Assembly (NCBI GenBank): GCA_017510335.1
Contig: JAFWNM010000012.1
Location: 1-64,000, forward strand
DNA from: Paracoccaceae bacterium
GTDB taxonomy: Bacteria > Pseudomonadota > Alphaproteobacteria > Rhodobacterales > Rhodobacteraceae
Direction of reading: 5' to 3'
Length of the DNA: 64,000 nt
This document shows positions 1 through 7,804 of the stretch, piece after piece. Numbering within the stretch: the stretch's first letter is position 1; the number at the start of each line of letters is the position of its first letter. The notes under the pieces were generated by a model. That model saw only the letters and a list, made by a program, of their open reading frames with translations. It was not told where the DNA came from and made no database searches. Both the position numbers and the translations under genes were made by a program.

Positions 1-402
1 CGCCCTGTGCCGCCGGTTTTTCATTTGCGCGGCACATATGCGGCCATGGCCCTGGCCGAGGAACTGACCCTCGCGGGCCTGCCCGCCCGCGAGATGGTCG
101 CCTATGACCAGCAGGCCTGCGCGTTGCCGGACAAGGCGCGCGACCTGTTGTCGCGCCCGGGACCTGTGGTGGTGCCGCTGTTTTCGCCCCGGTCTGCGCG
201 GTTGTTTGCCGCAGAACTGGAAAAACTGCCCAATCCGGTGGCGCAATTGCATGTCGTCGCCATTTCGCGCCCCTGCGCGGCCGCGCTGGATGGCGGGAAA
301 TGCAGCACTTTGCGAACAGTTGACCACCCCGATGGCGGTGCGATGCGCAATGCCGTGCTGCAGGTGCAGGCCGAACTTGAGGATAATGAAAAGCCGCGAT
401 AA
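1..402 (+). CDS. hemD: Uroporphyrinogen-III synthase, C-terminal part (5' end outside window)
   Basis: The frame is open from the first base and ends at a TAA at 400-402, so only the last 133 residues are present. The sequence resembles the second half of HemD, which closes and rearranges hydroxymethylbilane to uroporphyrinogen III in tetrapyrrole synthesis (heme, B12, bacteriochlorophyll). HemD is poorly conserved, so the call leans on context: a mitofilin-like gene and a HemY-like gene follow on the same strand, an arrangement known in alphaproteobacteria. The true start cannot be seen. Cytoplasmic enzyme. Confidence 0.8.
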   Translation, partial: RPVPPVFHLRGTYAAMALAEELTLAGLPAREMVAYDQQACALPDKARDLLSRPGPVVVPLFSPRSARLFAAELEKLPNPVAQLHVVAISRPCAAALDGGKCSTLRTVDHPDGGAMRNAVLQVQAELEDNEKPR

Positions 403-459
403 GGTGGCGTAAGTAAATGCAGTGGCAGCTTTGTCTGCGTGAAAGGTGGGGGTTGGATT

Positions 460-1833
460 TTGGCGCGTAACACGACCAGCAAGGGGACGTCATCCCGCAC
501 ACGGAAAACCAAACCCGCCAGCGGTGAAGCAACGCCCCAAGCCACCGAAGCGACCCCGCCAAAACCGACTTCTAGCCCGGACATCACGCGTGATAGGGCA
601 CCGGACGCAGGTGCCACGCCCGCCCCGGACACGCCCCCTTCTGCAACGGTCAGTGCCAGCACCGGACCCGCCGAAAGTGCCGCCCCCGCCCAGTCCGAAC
701 CCGCACAGTCCGAACCCGCCCAACCAGAGGCAGACCAGACGCAGACAGCACAAGGCCCCGCTGATGCGCCGTCCTCAGGCGCCGACATGGCCGCCATGCC
801 TGCGCAGGTCGACGCAGCGGCAGATACGCAAGCAGATACGCAAGAAACAGGCGGGACGCCTGCCTCTGATCCCGCCAGCGCTGATTCCACGGTGGCCAAT
901 GCACAAGATGCCGCCCCGTCTGTGCCCGTTGGCGCAGGGTCAAAGCCCGCATTTCTGCCCTTGATTCTGGGGGGGCTGCTGGCCGGTGGCATAGGGTATG
1001 GCGCGCATTTTCTGACCAGCGACAGCGCGGCGGTTCAGTCCGAACTGGCGGTGCTACAATCCGAAATGGCGCAATTGCGCAATGATCTGGGGGCCACGCC
1101 CGATCTTGCACCGCTGGAAGGGCAGGTGGCGCAATTGCGCACCGCGCTGGACCAGTTGTCAGGCACCGCGCCCGATACGGGGGATCTGGACGCCTTGCGC
1201 ACGCAACTGGACAGCCTGACCGCCCAGACCCGGACGCAGGCGGAAGCATTGCAACAGGCCCAGGACCAGATTGTCGCCGAACTGGCGCAGGTGCGTGATC
1301 TGGCCGAAAACCGCATCGCCAGCGCCGAAGCCGCGATTGACGCGGCACTAGCGCAGTCCGGGCTGGATTCGATTCGCGCCGCGCTGGAAACCGGCCAACC
1401 CTTTGCAGAGGCAACAGACCGTGTTGCACAGGGCGGGTTTGCCGTGCCCGATGTGCTGGCCGATAACGCGGCCACAGGTATTGCCACACTCGAACAGCTG
1501 CAAGAGCGCTTCCCTGATGCGGCGCGCGCGGCAATCCGCGCCAGCCTTGGCGCAGCGCCTGCCGAAAGCGCAGGTGAACGGGTCGTCAATTTCTTGCGTG
1601 CGCAAACCGGCGCGCGTTCCACAGTGCCACGGCAAGGCGATGACCCTGACGCCATCATGTCGCGTGCAAGCGCTGCAGTGGAAGCCGGTGATCTGGACCT
1701 TGCGCTGGCGCTGGTGGAGGAATTGCCCGAAGCAGGGCGCGCAGTATTGTCCGACTGGCACGCCGCCGCCACTGCGCGGCAGGCCGCTATTGGACAGACC
1801 GATGCATTGGCCCAGATGATTACGAAGGAATAA
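460..1833 (+). CDS. Mitofilin/Mic60-like inner membrane protein
   Basis: About 457 residues. A long Pro/Ala/Thr/Gln-rich, low-complexity N-terminal cytoplasmic tail (residues ~1-165) leads to one transmembrane helix (around PLILGGLLAGGIGYG). A long periplasmic coiled coil with AQLRxxL-type heptads follows, then a C-terminal domain of mitofilin type. Alphaproteobacterial Mic60 homologues have this layout and shape intracytoplasmic membranes; they typically lie next to hemD and hemY-like genes, as here. I prefer the TTG at 460 because AAAGGTGGGGG lies just upstream; an in-frame GTG at 439 has no obvious ribosome binding site. The 3' end is 10 bp from the next gene, suggesting one operon. Confidence 0.8.
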   Translation: MARNTTSKGTSSRTRKTKPASGEATPQATEATPPKPTSSPDITRDRAPDAGATPAPDTPPSATVSASTGPAESAAPAQSEPAQSEPAQPEADQTQTAQGPADAPSSGADMAAMPAQVDAAADTQADTQETGGTPASDPASADSTVANAQDAAPSVPVGAGSKPAFLPLILGGLLAGGIGYGAHFLTSDSAAVQSELAVLQSEMAQLRNDLGATPDLAPLEGQVAQLRTALDQLSGTAPDTGDLDALRTQLDSLTAQTRTQAEALQQAQDQIVAELAQVRDLAENRIASAEAAIDAALAQSGLDSIRAALETGQPFAEATDRVAQGGFAVPDVLADNAATGIATLEQLQERFPDAARAAIRASLGAAPAESAGERVVNFLRAQTGARSTVPRQGDDPDAIMSRASAAVEAGDLDLALALVEELPEAGRAVLSDWHAAATARQAAIGQTDALAQMITKE

Positions 1834-1843
1834 GGACGTAAAG

Positions 1844-3325
1844 ATGTTTTGGACGCTTTTTAAGATCCTTGCCTTCGTGGCCGTGGTTATTGGCCTTGCT
1901 TTCGGGGCGGGGCAGCTCATGGATAGCGGGCAGACAGTTGGCCTGCGTATTGTGGACATGGAATTCGAACTTGGCCCGGTGCAGGCGGCCATTGCGCTTG
2001 TTGTGCTGGTGCTGGCAGTGTGGCTGGGCCTGAAGCTTTTGGGCCTTCTGGTGGCGGCACTGCGTTTCATGAATGGCGATGAAACTGCCGTGCGCCGCTA
2101 TTTCGCCCATAACCGCGAAAAACGTGGGCTGGACGCATTGCTGGGTGCCCTGCTGGCGCAGGCGTCCGGGGACGGGAAAACCGCCGTCGCCAAGGCCGAG
2201 AAAGCGCATAGCCTGCTGAACCGGCCCGTCATTACCAGCCTGCTGATCGCGCAAGCCGCCGAACTGAAGGGCAACCGCCCCCTGGCAGAGGAGCATTACA
2301 AGCGCCTGCTGGAAGATACCCGCAGCCGCTTTGTCGGGGTCCAGGGCCTGATTCGTGCCAAGCTGGAAGAAGGCGACACCGAAAAGGCCCGCAAACTGGC
2401 CCAAAAGGCGCTGGACATGCAGCCCGCCCATGAAGCGACACAAAACACGCTGCTGCAGCTGCAGACCGATGCCGAAGATTGGCAAGGCGCGCGCAAGACG
2501 CTGCAGATCAAGAAATCCAGCGGCCACCTGCCGCGCGATGTCTACCGCCGCAGGGATGCGCTTCTGGCGCTGCAAGATGCCGATGCAATGGCGGCGGCCG
2601 ACAACATGGCCCGCGCACGCGACGCCGCGATCGAGGCCAACCGCCTGTCGCCCGACCTGATTCCCGCAGCCGTTGCGGCCGCGCGCGCACTGGTTGCGCA
2701 GGGCAAGGGCAGCTATGCGGCCAAGGTCATCAAGAAAGCATGGAAAGTGCAACCGCATCCCGAACTGGCCGCAGCCTTCGCGGCCATCGAACAGGACGAA
2801 ACCCCGTTGCAGCGCGTCCAGCGCTTTCGCAAATTGCTGGCCATGCACCCTGATCATGCCGAAACCCGCTTGCTGAAGGCCGAATTGCTGATTGCCGCCG
2901 AGGATTTCCCAGCCGCGCGGCGCGCGCTGGGCGATCTGGTGACAACCGCGCCGACATTGCGGGCCTTGACGATCATGGCCGCTGTCGAACGCGGCGAAGG
3001 GGCAGATGACGCAGTGGTGCGGGGCTGGCTGGCGCGTGCCTTGACCGCCAATCGCGGGCCGCAATGGGTGTGCACCAAATGCCAGCATGTGCATTCAAGC
3101 TGGCAGGCGATATGTGACAATTGCGGTGCATTTGATACGTTGGAATGGCGCGATGCGCCCGACAGCGCCGGCCCGTCGGCCACGCAAACCGAGTTGCTGC
3201 CGTTGATTGTTGGCCAGCTTCCCACAGGCCGCACCCAACCCGATGACGCTGATGTGGTGACGGGCGAAGTGGTTGACGAAGACAGCGCAACCGCGCCATC
3301 CCCCACCGACCCGAAACCTGCCTGA
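1844..3325 (+). CDS. HemY-like membrane-anchored TPR protein with C-terminal zinc ribbon
   Basis: 493 residues. Two N-terminal transmembrane helices (~1-24 and ~44-68) form a HemY_N-type module, followed by TPR-like helical repeats through ~400. Near residue 405 a CTKC-x12-CDNC zinc ribbon follows, then an acidic/Pro tail. The ribbon resembles the rubredoxin-like metal site that ends LapB/YciM, an LPS-assembly TPR protein. The gene shares its strand and tight spacing with the mitofilin-like gene. Proteins of this class are called HemY from their position near hem genes, but they have no shown catalytic role in heme synthesis here. A scaffold role at the inner membrane is an inference. The operon ends at a terminator immediately downstream. 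Confidence 0.8.
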   Translation: MFWTLFKILAFVAVVIGLAFGAGQLMDSGQTVGLRIVDMEFELGPVQAAIALVVLVLAVWLGLKLLGLLVAALRFMNGDETAVRRYFAHNREKRGLDALLGALLAQASGDGKTAVAKAEKAHSLLNRPVITSLLIAQAAELKGNRPLAEEHYKRLLEDTRSRFVGVQGLIRAKLEEGDTEKARKLAQKALDMQPAHEATQNTLLQLQTDAEDWQGARKTLQIKKSSGHLPRDVYRRRDALLALQDADAMAAADNMARARDAAIEANRLSPDLIPAAVAAARALVAQGKGSYAAKVIKKAWKVQPHPELAAAFAAIEQDETPLQRVQRFRKLLAMHPDHAETRLLKAELLIAAEDFPAARRALGDLVTTAPTLRALTIMAAVERGEGADDAVVRGWLARALTANRGPQWVCTKCQHVHSSWQAICDNCGAFDTLEWRDAPDSAGPSATQTELLPLIVGQLPTGRTQPDDADVVTGEVVDEDSATAPSPTDPKPA

Positions 3326-3336
3326 CACATCATGGG

Positions 3337-3398
3337 GCCAAGGCTGGGCACCCTCGCACATAACAAGCGCTATGCGCTGCCCCGCCTTGGCGTTTTTT
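3337..3398 (+). terminator. Rho-independent terminator after the hemD operon
   Basis: GCCAAGGC at 3337-3344 pairs with GCCTTGGC at 3384-3391, extended by GGGCA/TGCCC inside, and is followed by a run of six T (3393-3398). It sits 12 bp after the HemY-like stop. Confidence 0.75.
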
Positions 3399-3463
3399 AC
3401 CCCGGCGCAGTGAAATTTGGTCTGGTCTGTCCTTGGAACGGATGCTAAAGACTGCGCCACGGT

Positions 3464-3539
3464 GCCGCTGTAGCTCAGCTGGTAGAGCACGTCATTCGTA
3501 ATGATGGGGTCGGGGGTTCGAGTCCCTTCAGCGGCACCA
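3464..3539 (+). tRNA. tRNA-Thr (anticodon CGT)
   Basis: A 76-nt cloverleaf. The acceptor GCCGCTG pairs with CAGCGGC. The D arm is GCTC/GAGC. The anticodon stem is CGTCA/TGATG with loop TTCGTAA, giving anticodon CGT. The T loop is TTCGAGT and the 3' CCA is encoded. It borders the decayed islet at 3.6-5.8 kb, but no second copy of its 3' end was seen by eye. Confidence 0.95.
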
Positions 3540-3643
3540 CTAGAATAAAGCAAGCACTTGTTTTTAATAAAAAAAGGGAAAGCGCTTTTTGTGTATCCCC
3601 CTAATTATATACCCTTTGAGCGTTGCTTAAAGCTTCGGGCGGT

Positions 3644-3955
3644 TTATTCGGGGGCGTGTCTTGCGCGCAGCGCTTTTTCCACCAGCGCCCCAGAAGCCCA
3701 GCGCGGGGATTTGTCGGTTGCTAGCCCGTCGCGGCCATTGTCAGGAAAGAAAACTGCCCAATCCGCGCCAGCTTCGGCCTGAGCAGTGAAGGCTTCCACC
3801 GTTTCCCCATCTTCGCGGGTCAGGCTTCCGCCGCCCATCAGCATCGCGGCCAAGGGTTCCCGGGTTTCGGCTTCGCACAAGAAAACCAAGGAAGGCCCGG
3901 GCGCAGCCGTACCCCGTTTGCCTTCCAGTCGGCCAAGCCGCTTGCGCAGCGTCAT
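3644..3955 (-). CDS. Small hypothetical protein, MTLxKRLxRLE family, copy 3
   Basis: 103 residues starting MTLRKRLGRLEGKRG. I chose the ATG at 3955 because it overlaps the TGA of the upstream gene as ATGA, which implies translational coupling; an ATG three codons earlier is less likely. The first 15 residues match those of the next two genes upstream, while the rest diverges. The middle contains a short acidic stretch (REDGETVEAFTAQAEAGADW) reminiscent of small phage-associated proteins in Rhodobacteraceae, but I cannot name a family. Function unknown. Confidence 0.55.
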   Translation of the reverse strand: MTLRKRLGRLEGKRGTAAPGPSLVFLCEAETREPLAAMLMGGGSLTREDGETVEAFTAQAEAGADWAVFFPDNGRDGLATDKSPRWASGALVEKALRARHAPE

Positions 3956-4176
3956 ATCGCGCACTCCAATTTAAGCCGCACCGCGAACGCTTCGGTTGCT
4001 TCGCCCGGTTCATGGTCGATATGCCGCCACGGTTCGCCCGCCCGCCGCGCAAGCCCCGCCACCAGCACCGGCCCGGACGCGCTGGGCGCAAACACTTGGC
4101 GCAGCATCAGCGAAGTTGCAGTGAAAGCGCAGCCGTTTCGGCCTTCCAGCCGGTCGATTCGTTTGCGTAGGGTCAT
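3952..4176 (-). CDS. Small hypothetical protein, MTLxKRLxRLE family, copy 2
   Basis: 74 residues starting MTLRKRIDRLEGRNG. The ATG at 4176 overlaps the TGA of the preceding gene (ATGA). The end (GEATEAFAVRLKLECAI) weakly recalls the acidic segment of copy 3 (GETVEAFTAQAEAGA), which supports common descent by tandem duplication and divergence. No transmembrane helix or known domain. It sits in a four-gene minus-strand string with no space between genes. Function unknown; a phage or mobile-element origin is plausible but unproven. Confidence 0.55.
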   Translation of the reverse strand: MTLRKRIDRLEGRNGCAFTATSLMLRQVFAPSASGPVLVAGLARRAGEPWRHIDHEPGEATEAFAVRLKLECAI

Positions 4177-4352
4177 AGGTGAAAATCCACTAGCATTTCG
4201 GCAAGGTCGCGCCGCGCCTTTGCTTCGGCTTCGCCACCGGAAGCAATCGCAGCCGCCAGCCGGTCGAGCGCGTCGCACTGGGCGGGCGGTATGCAATCCA
4301 GCTTGCACCCCAGCTTTTGTTCCAGCCGTGAAAGCCGCCGCCCCAAGGTCAT
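4173..4352 (-). CDS. Small hypothetical protein, MTLxKRLxRLE family, copy 1
   Basis: 59 residues beginning M-T-L-G-R-R-L-S-R-L-E-Q-K, then helical charged sequence (GGEAEAKARRDLAEMLVDFH). The start was chosen at 4352, six bases after the stop of the Sel1-type gene; the stop overlaps the next ATG as ATGA. No Shine-Dalgarno sequence is visible, so it probably relies on coupled translation. It shares its N-terminal motif with the next two genes. Function unknown. Confidence 0.5.
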   Translation of the reverse strand: MTLGRRLSRLEQKLGCKLDCIPPAQCDALDRLAAAIASGGEAEAKARRDLAEMLVDFHL

Positions 4353-4358
4353 GTCGCG

Positions 4359-4883
4359 TTAATCGCACTCTGCATATTTGGATGCGACACACCGTCTAGC
4401 CCGCGCTTGCGCTCTTTCGATTGCTTCGGGCGTCATCAGCCGTTCGACGCTATCCCGTGATTCGCGAGAATTTTGTTGCAAGTTCGCAAGCACATCAGCA
4501 GCAACAAAGTCACTTTTCCATGTGTTGCCAGCGGCGATATTGCTCCACATATGCGCTGTTTCATAGTCTTGCGGGGTTCCAGCACCTGCAAAGTACATGA
4601 CGCCTAGCATTGATTGTGCAGGCGCAAACCCTTGCTTCGCAGCAAGCCGAAACCAATCTAGCGCAGCTTCATTACTTTGCTCTAAGGGCGCAGTTCCCAT
4701 GCGATACATCAGCCCCAATTGATACTGCGCTTATGCATCACCGCTTTCCGCAAGTGGCGTCCAGTTCAACAGGGCTGTTTCGTGGTCTCCGGCCATCGCT
4801 GCGTCCCACCCTGCGCGAAGGTCTTGCGCCGCCGAAGGCATGGCAAGCATGATGAGGGGAAGCGTCAAAAGTCTGAGTTTCAT
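4359..4883 (-). pseudogene. Sel1-repeat secreted protein broken by an in-frame TAA
   Basis: From the ATG at 4883 the frame gives a signal peptide (MKLRLLTLPLIMLAMPSAAQ) and a Sel1-like start (LRAGWDAAMAGDHETALLNW...LAESGDA), then hits TAA at 4733-4731. The same frame continues without shift as AQYQLGLMYRMG... and a second Sel1 repeat (ALDWFRLAAKQGFAPAQSMLGVMY) to a proper stop at 4359. An unbroken Sel1 repeat would read GDA-x-AQYQLG, so one base change at a sense codon (for example GAA or CAA to TAA) explains it. Sel1 proteins are periplasmic or cytoplasmic protein-interaction scaffolds. The downstream part could still be translated from the internal ATG at 4718. Confidence 0.7.
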
Positions 4884-4921
4884 TTTCAGTTCACCCCATA
4901 ACCCGCTTGCCAACCTTATTC

Positions 4922-5098
4922 TCAATTTGCCTCCCCTTCCAACGCCGCCACGCGGGCTTCGAGTTCCGAGGTTTCCAGCGTGCGCCGGAAGGTTTCCACC
5001 AGCCCCATGATATGCGCGCCTTCGGTCGGGGTAAGAACGCGTATGACTTGCCGAATGGCGGGCTGGATTTTTCGATGAACTGGAGGCAGGCGCCCAAT
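4922..5098 (-). pseudogene. Remnant of a small coiled-coil hypothetical gene
   Basis: An open frame of 58 codons ends with MGLVETFRRTLETSELEARVAALEGEAN, which has a good RxLExxELExRVAALE coiled-coil pattern. No normal start occurs before the ATG at 5008, which would give only 28 residues. The sequence upstream of that ATG (RQVIRVLTPTEGAHI) reads like protein, so the 5' part has probably been lost at about 5100. It lies 38 bp upstream of the Sel1 pseudogene on the same strand. Confidence 0.3.
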
Positions 5099-5109
5099 TC
5101 ACACTAGAA

Positions 5110-5760
5110 GGGTGGTCATGTGTCAAACGAACCGTCGCGAGCATATATAACGAAAAAGGTCTTGCAACGTCGCTATGGCAGGCTTTTGAAATGGAAGAAG
5201 CCTATCCGTCCATAACATCAGAGGTCCGTACCATCCGGGCGTCTTCGATGGCTTTGCATTTGATTTGGCGCTGTCAATCCAGGTCTGCTAGGAATCCTTG
5301 CAGGATATGACGGACGAGGAGTTCTTCGAGCGTTTTGACCTCAGAGGAGAAGTCAGTAGCGAAAGACATACCATGGCAGAACGCCTTACGCTTGCCGAGC
5401 TGAGAGCGGTGTTCAGGCAGGAACCGGTCTGGTTTGCGGGCGGCTTCGGCGTGGAAGGCCGCGAAGCAGATGTGCAGCACTCCGGCCAGGATGCTAAGAT
5501 GGTCTTTGCATGAAGTTGTTGCGCCTTCCATTGGATTGAAGCGGCACCCTGCTCGCAACAACCCGCCCCTTGGTAATCTTTCCCCACAGGGGGGGCGTGG
5601 ATGGGAATGCGCGTGTCGGTGGCTATTTCTATCATCCTGCCAGCCTCTCCCAACAAGGGAGGGGGGCTTTTATCCAACACGAAAGCTGCACAATATGCGA
5701 CTGAGAAGGTTTGCATCCTGTAGTGAGTGAGTTTGCGAACATATCGTCAAGGATCGATTT
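5110..5760. other. Gene-free stretch, probably decayed DNA
   Basis: No gene can be supported here. A 95-codon minus-strand frame (5274-5561) has a protein-like tail (SSEVKTLEELLVRHILQGFLADLD) and could be an eroded transposase or accessory gene, but no recognisable motif or terminal inverted repeats were found. The stretch closes the islet that starts at tRNA-Thr and precedes the ABC permease gene. Confidence 0.4.
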
Positions 5761-5843
5761 TCATTTGCCAGAACCGAACCAACGCAAAGCCCGATAGTTG
5801 TGAGTGTGATGGCGTGTGTGCCTGCGCGCGTGTCCGGTTTTAC

Positions 5844-7517
5844 CTATCCTGAGAAGGCGCTGCTTCCCTGACGTGCGAGCCACAGGTTGACGGCCAGCAA
5901 GATGCCCGAGGTGATGGTGATTGCGATCATGCTCATGGCCATGCCGGTCTGGACGGAGCCTTGCTCGAATTGCGCAAACACGAAGGTTCCCACTGTGCGC
6001 AGTCCTGCGGGTGCCAGCATGATCGATGCCACCAGTTCCCGCGAAGCGATGGCGAAGACAAGCATCATCGCGGCAATAAGCGACGGGGCCATCAGCGGCA
6101 GGGTGATATGGCGCAGCGCCTGCATCTGGCCGGCGCCTGCAACGCGCGCGGCATCGTCCAGCGATCCCGAAATCTGGCGCAGACGCGCCACTGCATAGCG
6201 AATGGGGTAAGGCAGCAATATCCCGATATAGGCGATCAGCAAGATGGCGGATGTGCCATACAGCGTCAGCGGCAGGAAGGGCGAATTCCACGCCAGAATG
6301 ACCCCTACGGCCAGAACTATGGCGGGAATGGCGTTTGGCAGAACCGACAGCCCGTCCATAACGGCCCGCCCACGGCCAGTGCCACGCACAACGATATACG
6401 CCACCAGACCGCCGATGGCAGCCGTGGCAAAGGCCGTGAGCACGGCAAGCCAGCCGCTTGTGATCAGCGCTTGTGCTGCACGGCTGCCCGACTGGAACAG
6501 GGGCATATAATGGCGGGTATCAAGGTTGGACCATGTCAACCCGCCCGAAATTGTGCCTGTTATCGATGTGACAGCGATTGCCGCAAGCGGGACCCCCACA
6601 CTGATCAGCGCGACCAGCAGGAACAGCCCCAGCACCGGCCAGCGCCATGGTCCCAGACTGGCCTTGTCCATGTCCGCAGGCTTGCCCGTCTGGCTGACAT
6701 AGGAACGCCGCGTCGCAATCCAGTTCTGAAGGGTGAAGGCCGCCAGCACCATGGCCATCAGAATGACCGACCCCAGCGCGGCCCCAGACAGGTCGATCGG
6801 CCAGTCCGACAAGCGCGTATAGATCCCTGTCACCAACACATCAAAACCCGTGCGCGCGGCCAGCGCGGCAGGTGTGCCGAATTCTTCAATCGACATCGCA
6901 AAGACGATCAGCAAGCTTGCGGCAATTGCGGGAATGGACAGTGGCAGCGTGATCAGAAAGAACGCCTGCACGGGCCGCGCCCCATGCACACGGGCTGCAG
7001 ATGCAAACCGCCCGCCCACCATTTCCAGCGCGCGTGACACTGCGAAATAGACCAGTGGAAACAGGTTCAGCGTCATCACAAACGCCACCCCTGCAAAGCT
7101 GAACAGGAAGCGCCCCATGTCAAAGCCCAGAAGCTGGAACAGATAGCCGCGTGGCTGCAAGGTCATCATCCAGGCAATCGCGGCAATGAAGGGCGGGATC
7201 AGGAAGGGGATCAGGAACACCACATCCCAGATGCGCGCGCCGGGCACATGGAACAGGCCGCGCAACACACCGATGGGCAGGCCAAAAAGCAGGCACCCCA
7301 GCATGACCGAGAAGGCCAGCATCAGCGTGTTTCGTGCCTGCATCAGCAGGCGGTCATTTTCTGTCAGGATGGCCAGTTTCGAGAACGCCCCGACCAGTGA
7401 CCCGCGCGCGAAATCAGGAAACACCGCTTGCAGCAGGATGAACAGCACCGGCAGGCCAACAAGGACCAGCAGCGCCGCTGCGGCCAATGTGGTCAGGATG
7501 GATTGCGCGCGCAGCAT
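5844..7517 (-). CDS. ABC transporter permease, two fused membrane domains (Fe3+/phosphonate type)
   Basis: 557 residues with about twelve hydrophobic helices in two homologous halves, each ending in the EAA-type loop of binding-protein-dependent permeases (around ARVHGARPVQAFFLITLPLS and ARVAGAGQMQALRHITLPLM). Fused permeases of this size are typical of the FbpB/AfuB/ThiP group. It forms the channel for substrate delivered by the binding protein encoded upstream (7805-8764). It is separated from that gene by 287 bp holding a terminator-like hairpin and a dispersed repeat, so its expression is probably lower than that of the binding protein. Substrate uncertain: ferric iron, thiamine or 2-aminoethylphosphonate are all possible. 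Confidence 0.85.
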   Translation of the reverse strand: MLRAQSILTTLAAAALLVLVGLPVLFILLQAVFPDFARGSLVGAFSKLAILTENDRLLMQARNTLMLAFSVMLGCLLFGLPIGVLRGLFHVPGARIWDVVFLIPFLIPPFIAAIAWMMTLQPRGYLFQLLGFDMGRFLFSFAGVAFVMTLNLFPLVYFAVSRALEMVGGRFASAARVHGARPVQAFFLITLPLSIPAIAASLLIVFAMSIEEFGTPAALAARTGFDVLVTGIYTRLSDWPIDLSGAALGSVILMAMVLAAFTLQNWIATRRSYVSQTGKPADMDKASLGPWRWPVLGLFLLVALISVGVPLAAIAVTSITGTISGGLTWSNLDTRHYMPLFQSGSRAAQALITSGWLAVLTAFATAAIGGLVAYIVVRGTGRGRAVMDGLSVLPNAIPAIVLAVGVILAWNSPFLPLTLYGTSAILLIAYIGILLPYPIRYAVARLRQISGSLDDAARVAGAGQMQALRHITLPLMAPSLIAAMMLVFAIASRELVASIMLAPAGLRTVGTFVFAQFEQGSVQTGMAMSMIAITITSGILLAVNLWLARQGSSAFSG

Positions 7518-7638
7518 CAGGGCAGGGCCTTTCGGTTAAGGCGTGTCATGGTCATGTGCGATCACGCGACATGGTGGAAGCCGTGAGTGATGTCGCGGGG
7601 TCGGCGTGCAAGGCCAGCCGGGGCCTGCGGTCTTGGCG

Positions 7639-7736
7639 CATGTCGCGTTCATTCGCCTTCAAGTGACATGCCTTGTCTTATTGATTTCGCATGTTCGAGA
7701 TGCTCAAAACCAGTCCCCAGTCTTGAGCAACATGCC
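7639..7736 (+). repeat. Dispersed intergenic repeat, copy A
   Basis: About 98 bp. It starts CATGTCGCGTTCATTCG, has a middle TTGATTTCGCATGTTCGAG and ends TTGAGCAACATGCC. The last third contains an imperfect inverted repeat (GCTCAAAAC...GTCTTGAGC). Copies B (12430-12526), C (33002-33098) and D (38804-38893) align over nearly the whole length. Confidence 0.85.
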
Positions 7737-7750
7737 CCGCAGCACGCTGC

Positions 7751-7784
7751 AAAAGCCTATGGCCCCGAACCGTATCGGGGCCAT
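7751..7784 (-). terminator. Hairpin terminator after the binding-protein gene
   Basis: A perfect 10-bp stem ATGGCCCCGA / TCGGGGCCAT (7759-7768 and 7775-7784) with a 6-nt loop, 20 bp after the stop of the binding-protein gene. On the transcribed strand it is followed by AGGCTTTTGC, a weak T run. It probably attenuates rather than fully stops transcription into the permease gene. Confidence 0.55.
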
Positions 7785-7804
7785 GGCAGGATCATCCGGT
7801 CCGA

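Noticed and set aside
102-992. Long minus-strand open frames opposite hemD, the mitofilin-like gene and many other genes
   Set aside because: They arise from high-GC codon bias on the other strand; composition is low-complexity and no domains or ribosome sites support them.
5274-5561. 95-codon minus-strand frame considered as an insertion-sequence transposase remnant
   Set aside because: No catalytic motif, no terminal inverted repeats and no target duplication could be seen; kept only as part of a gene-free stretch.
3464-5760. Integrated element with attachment sites at tRNA-Thr
   Set aside because: No integrase gene and no second copy of the tRNA 3' end were found between 3540 and 5850, so only a decayed islet is claimed.
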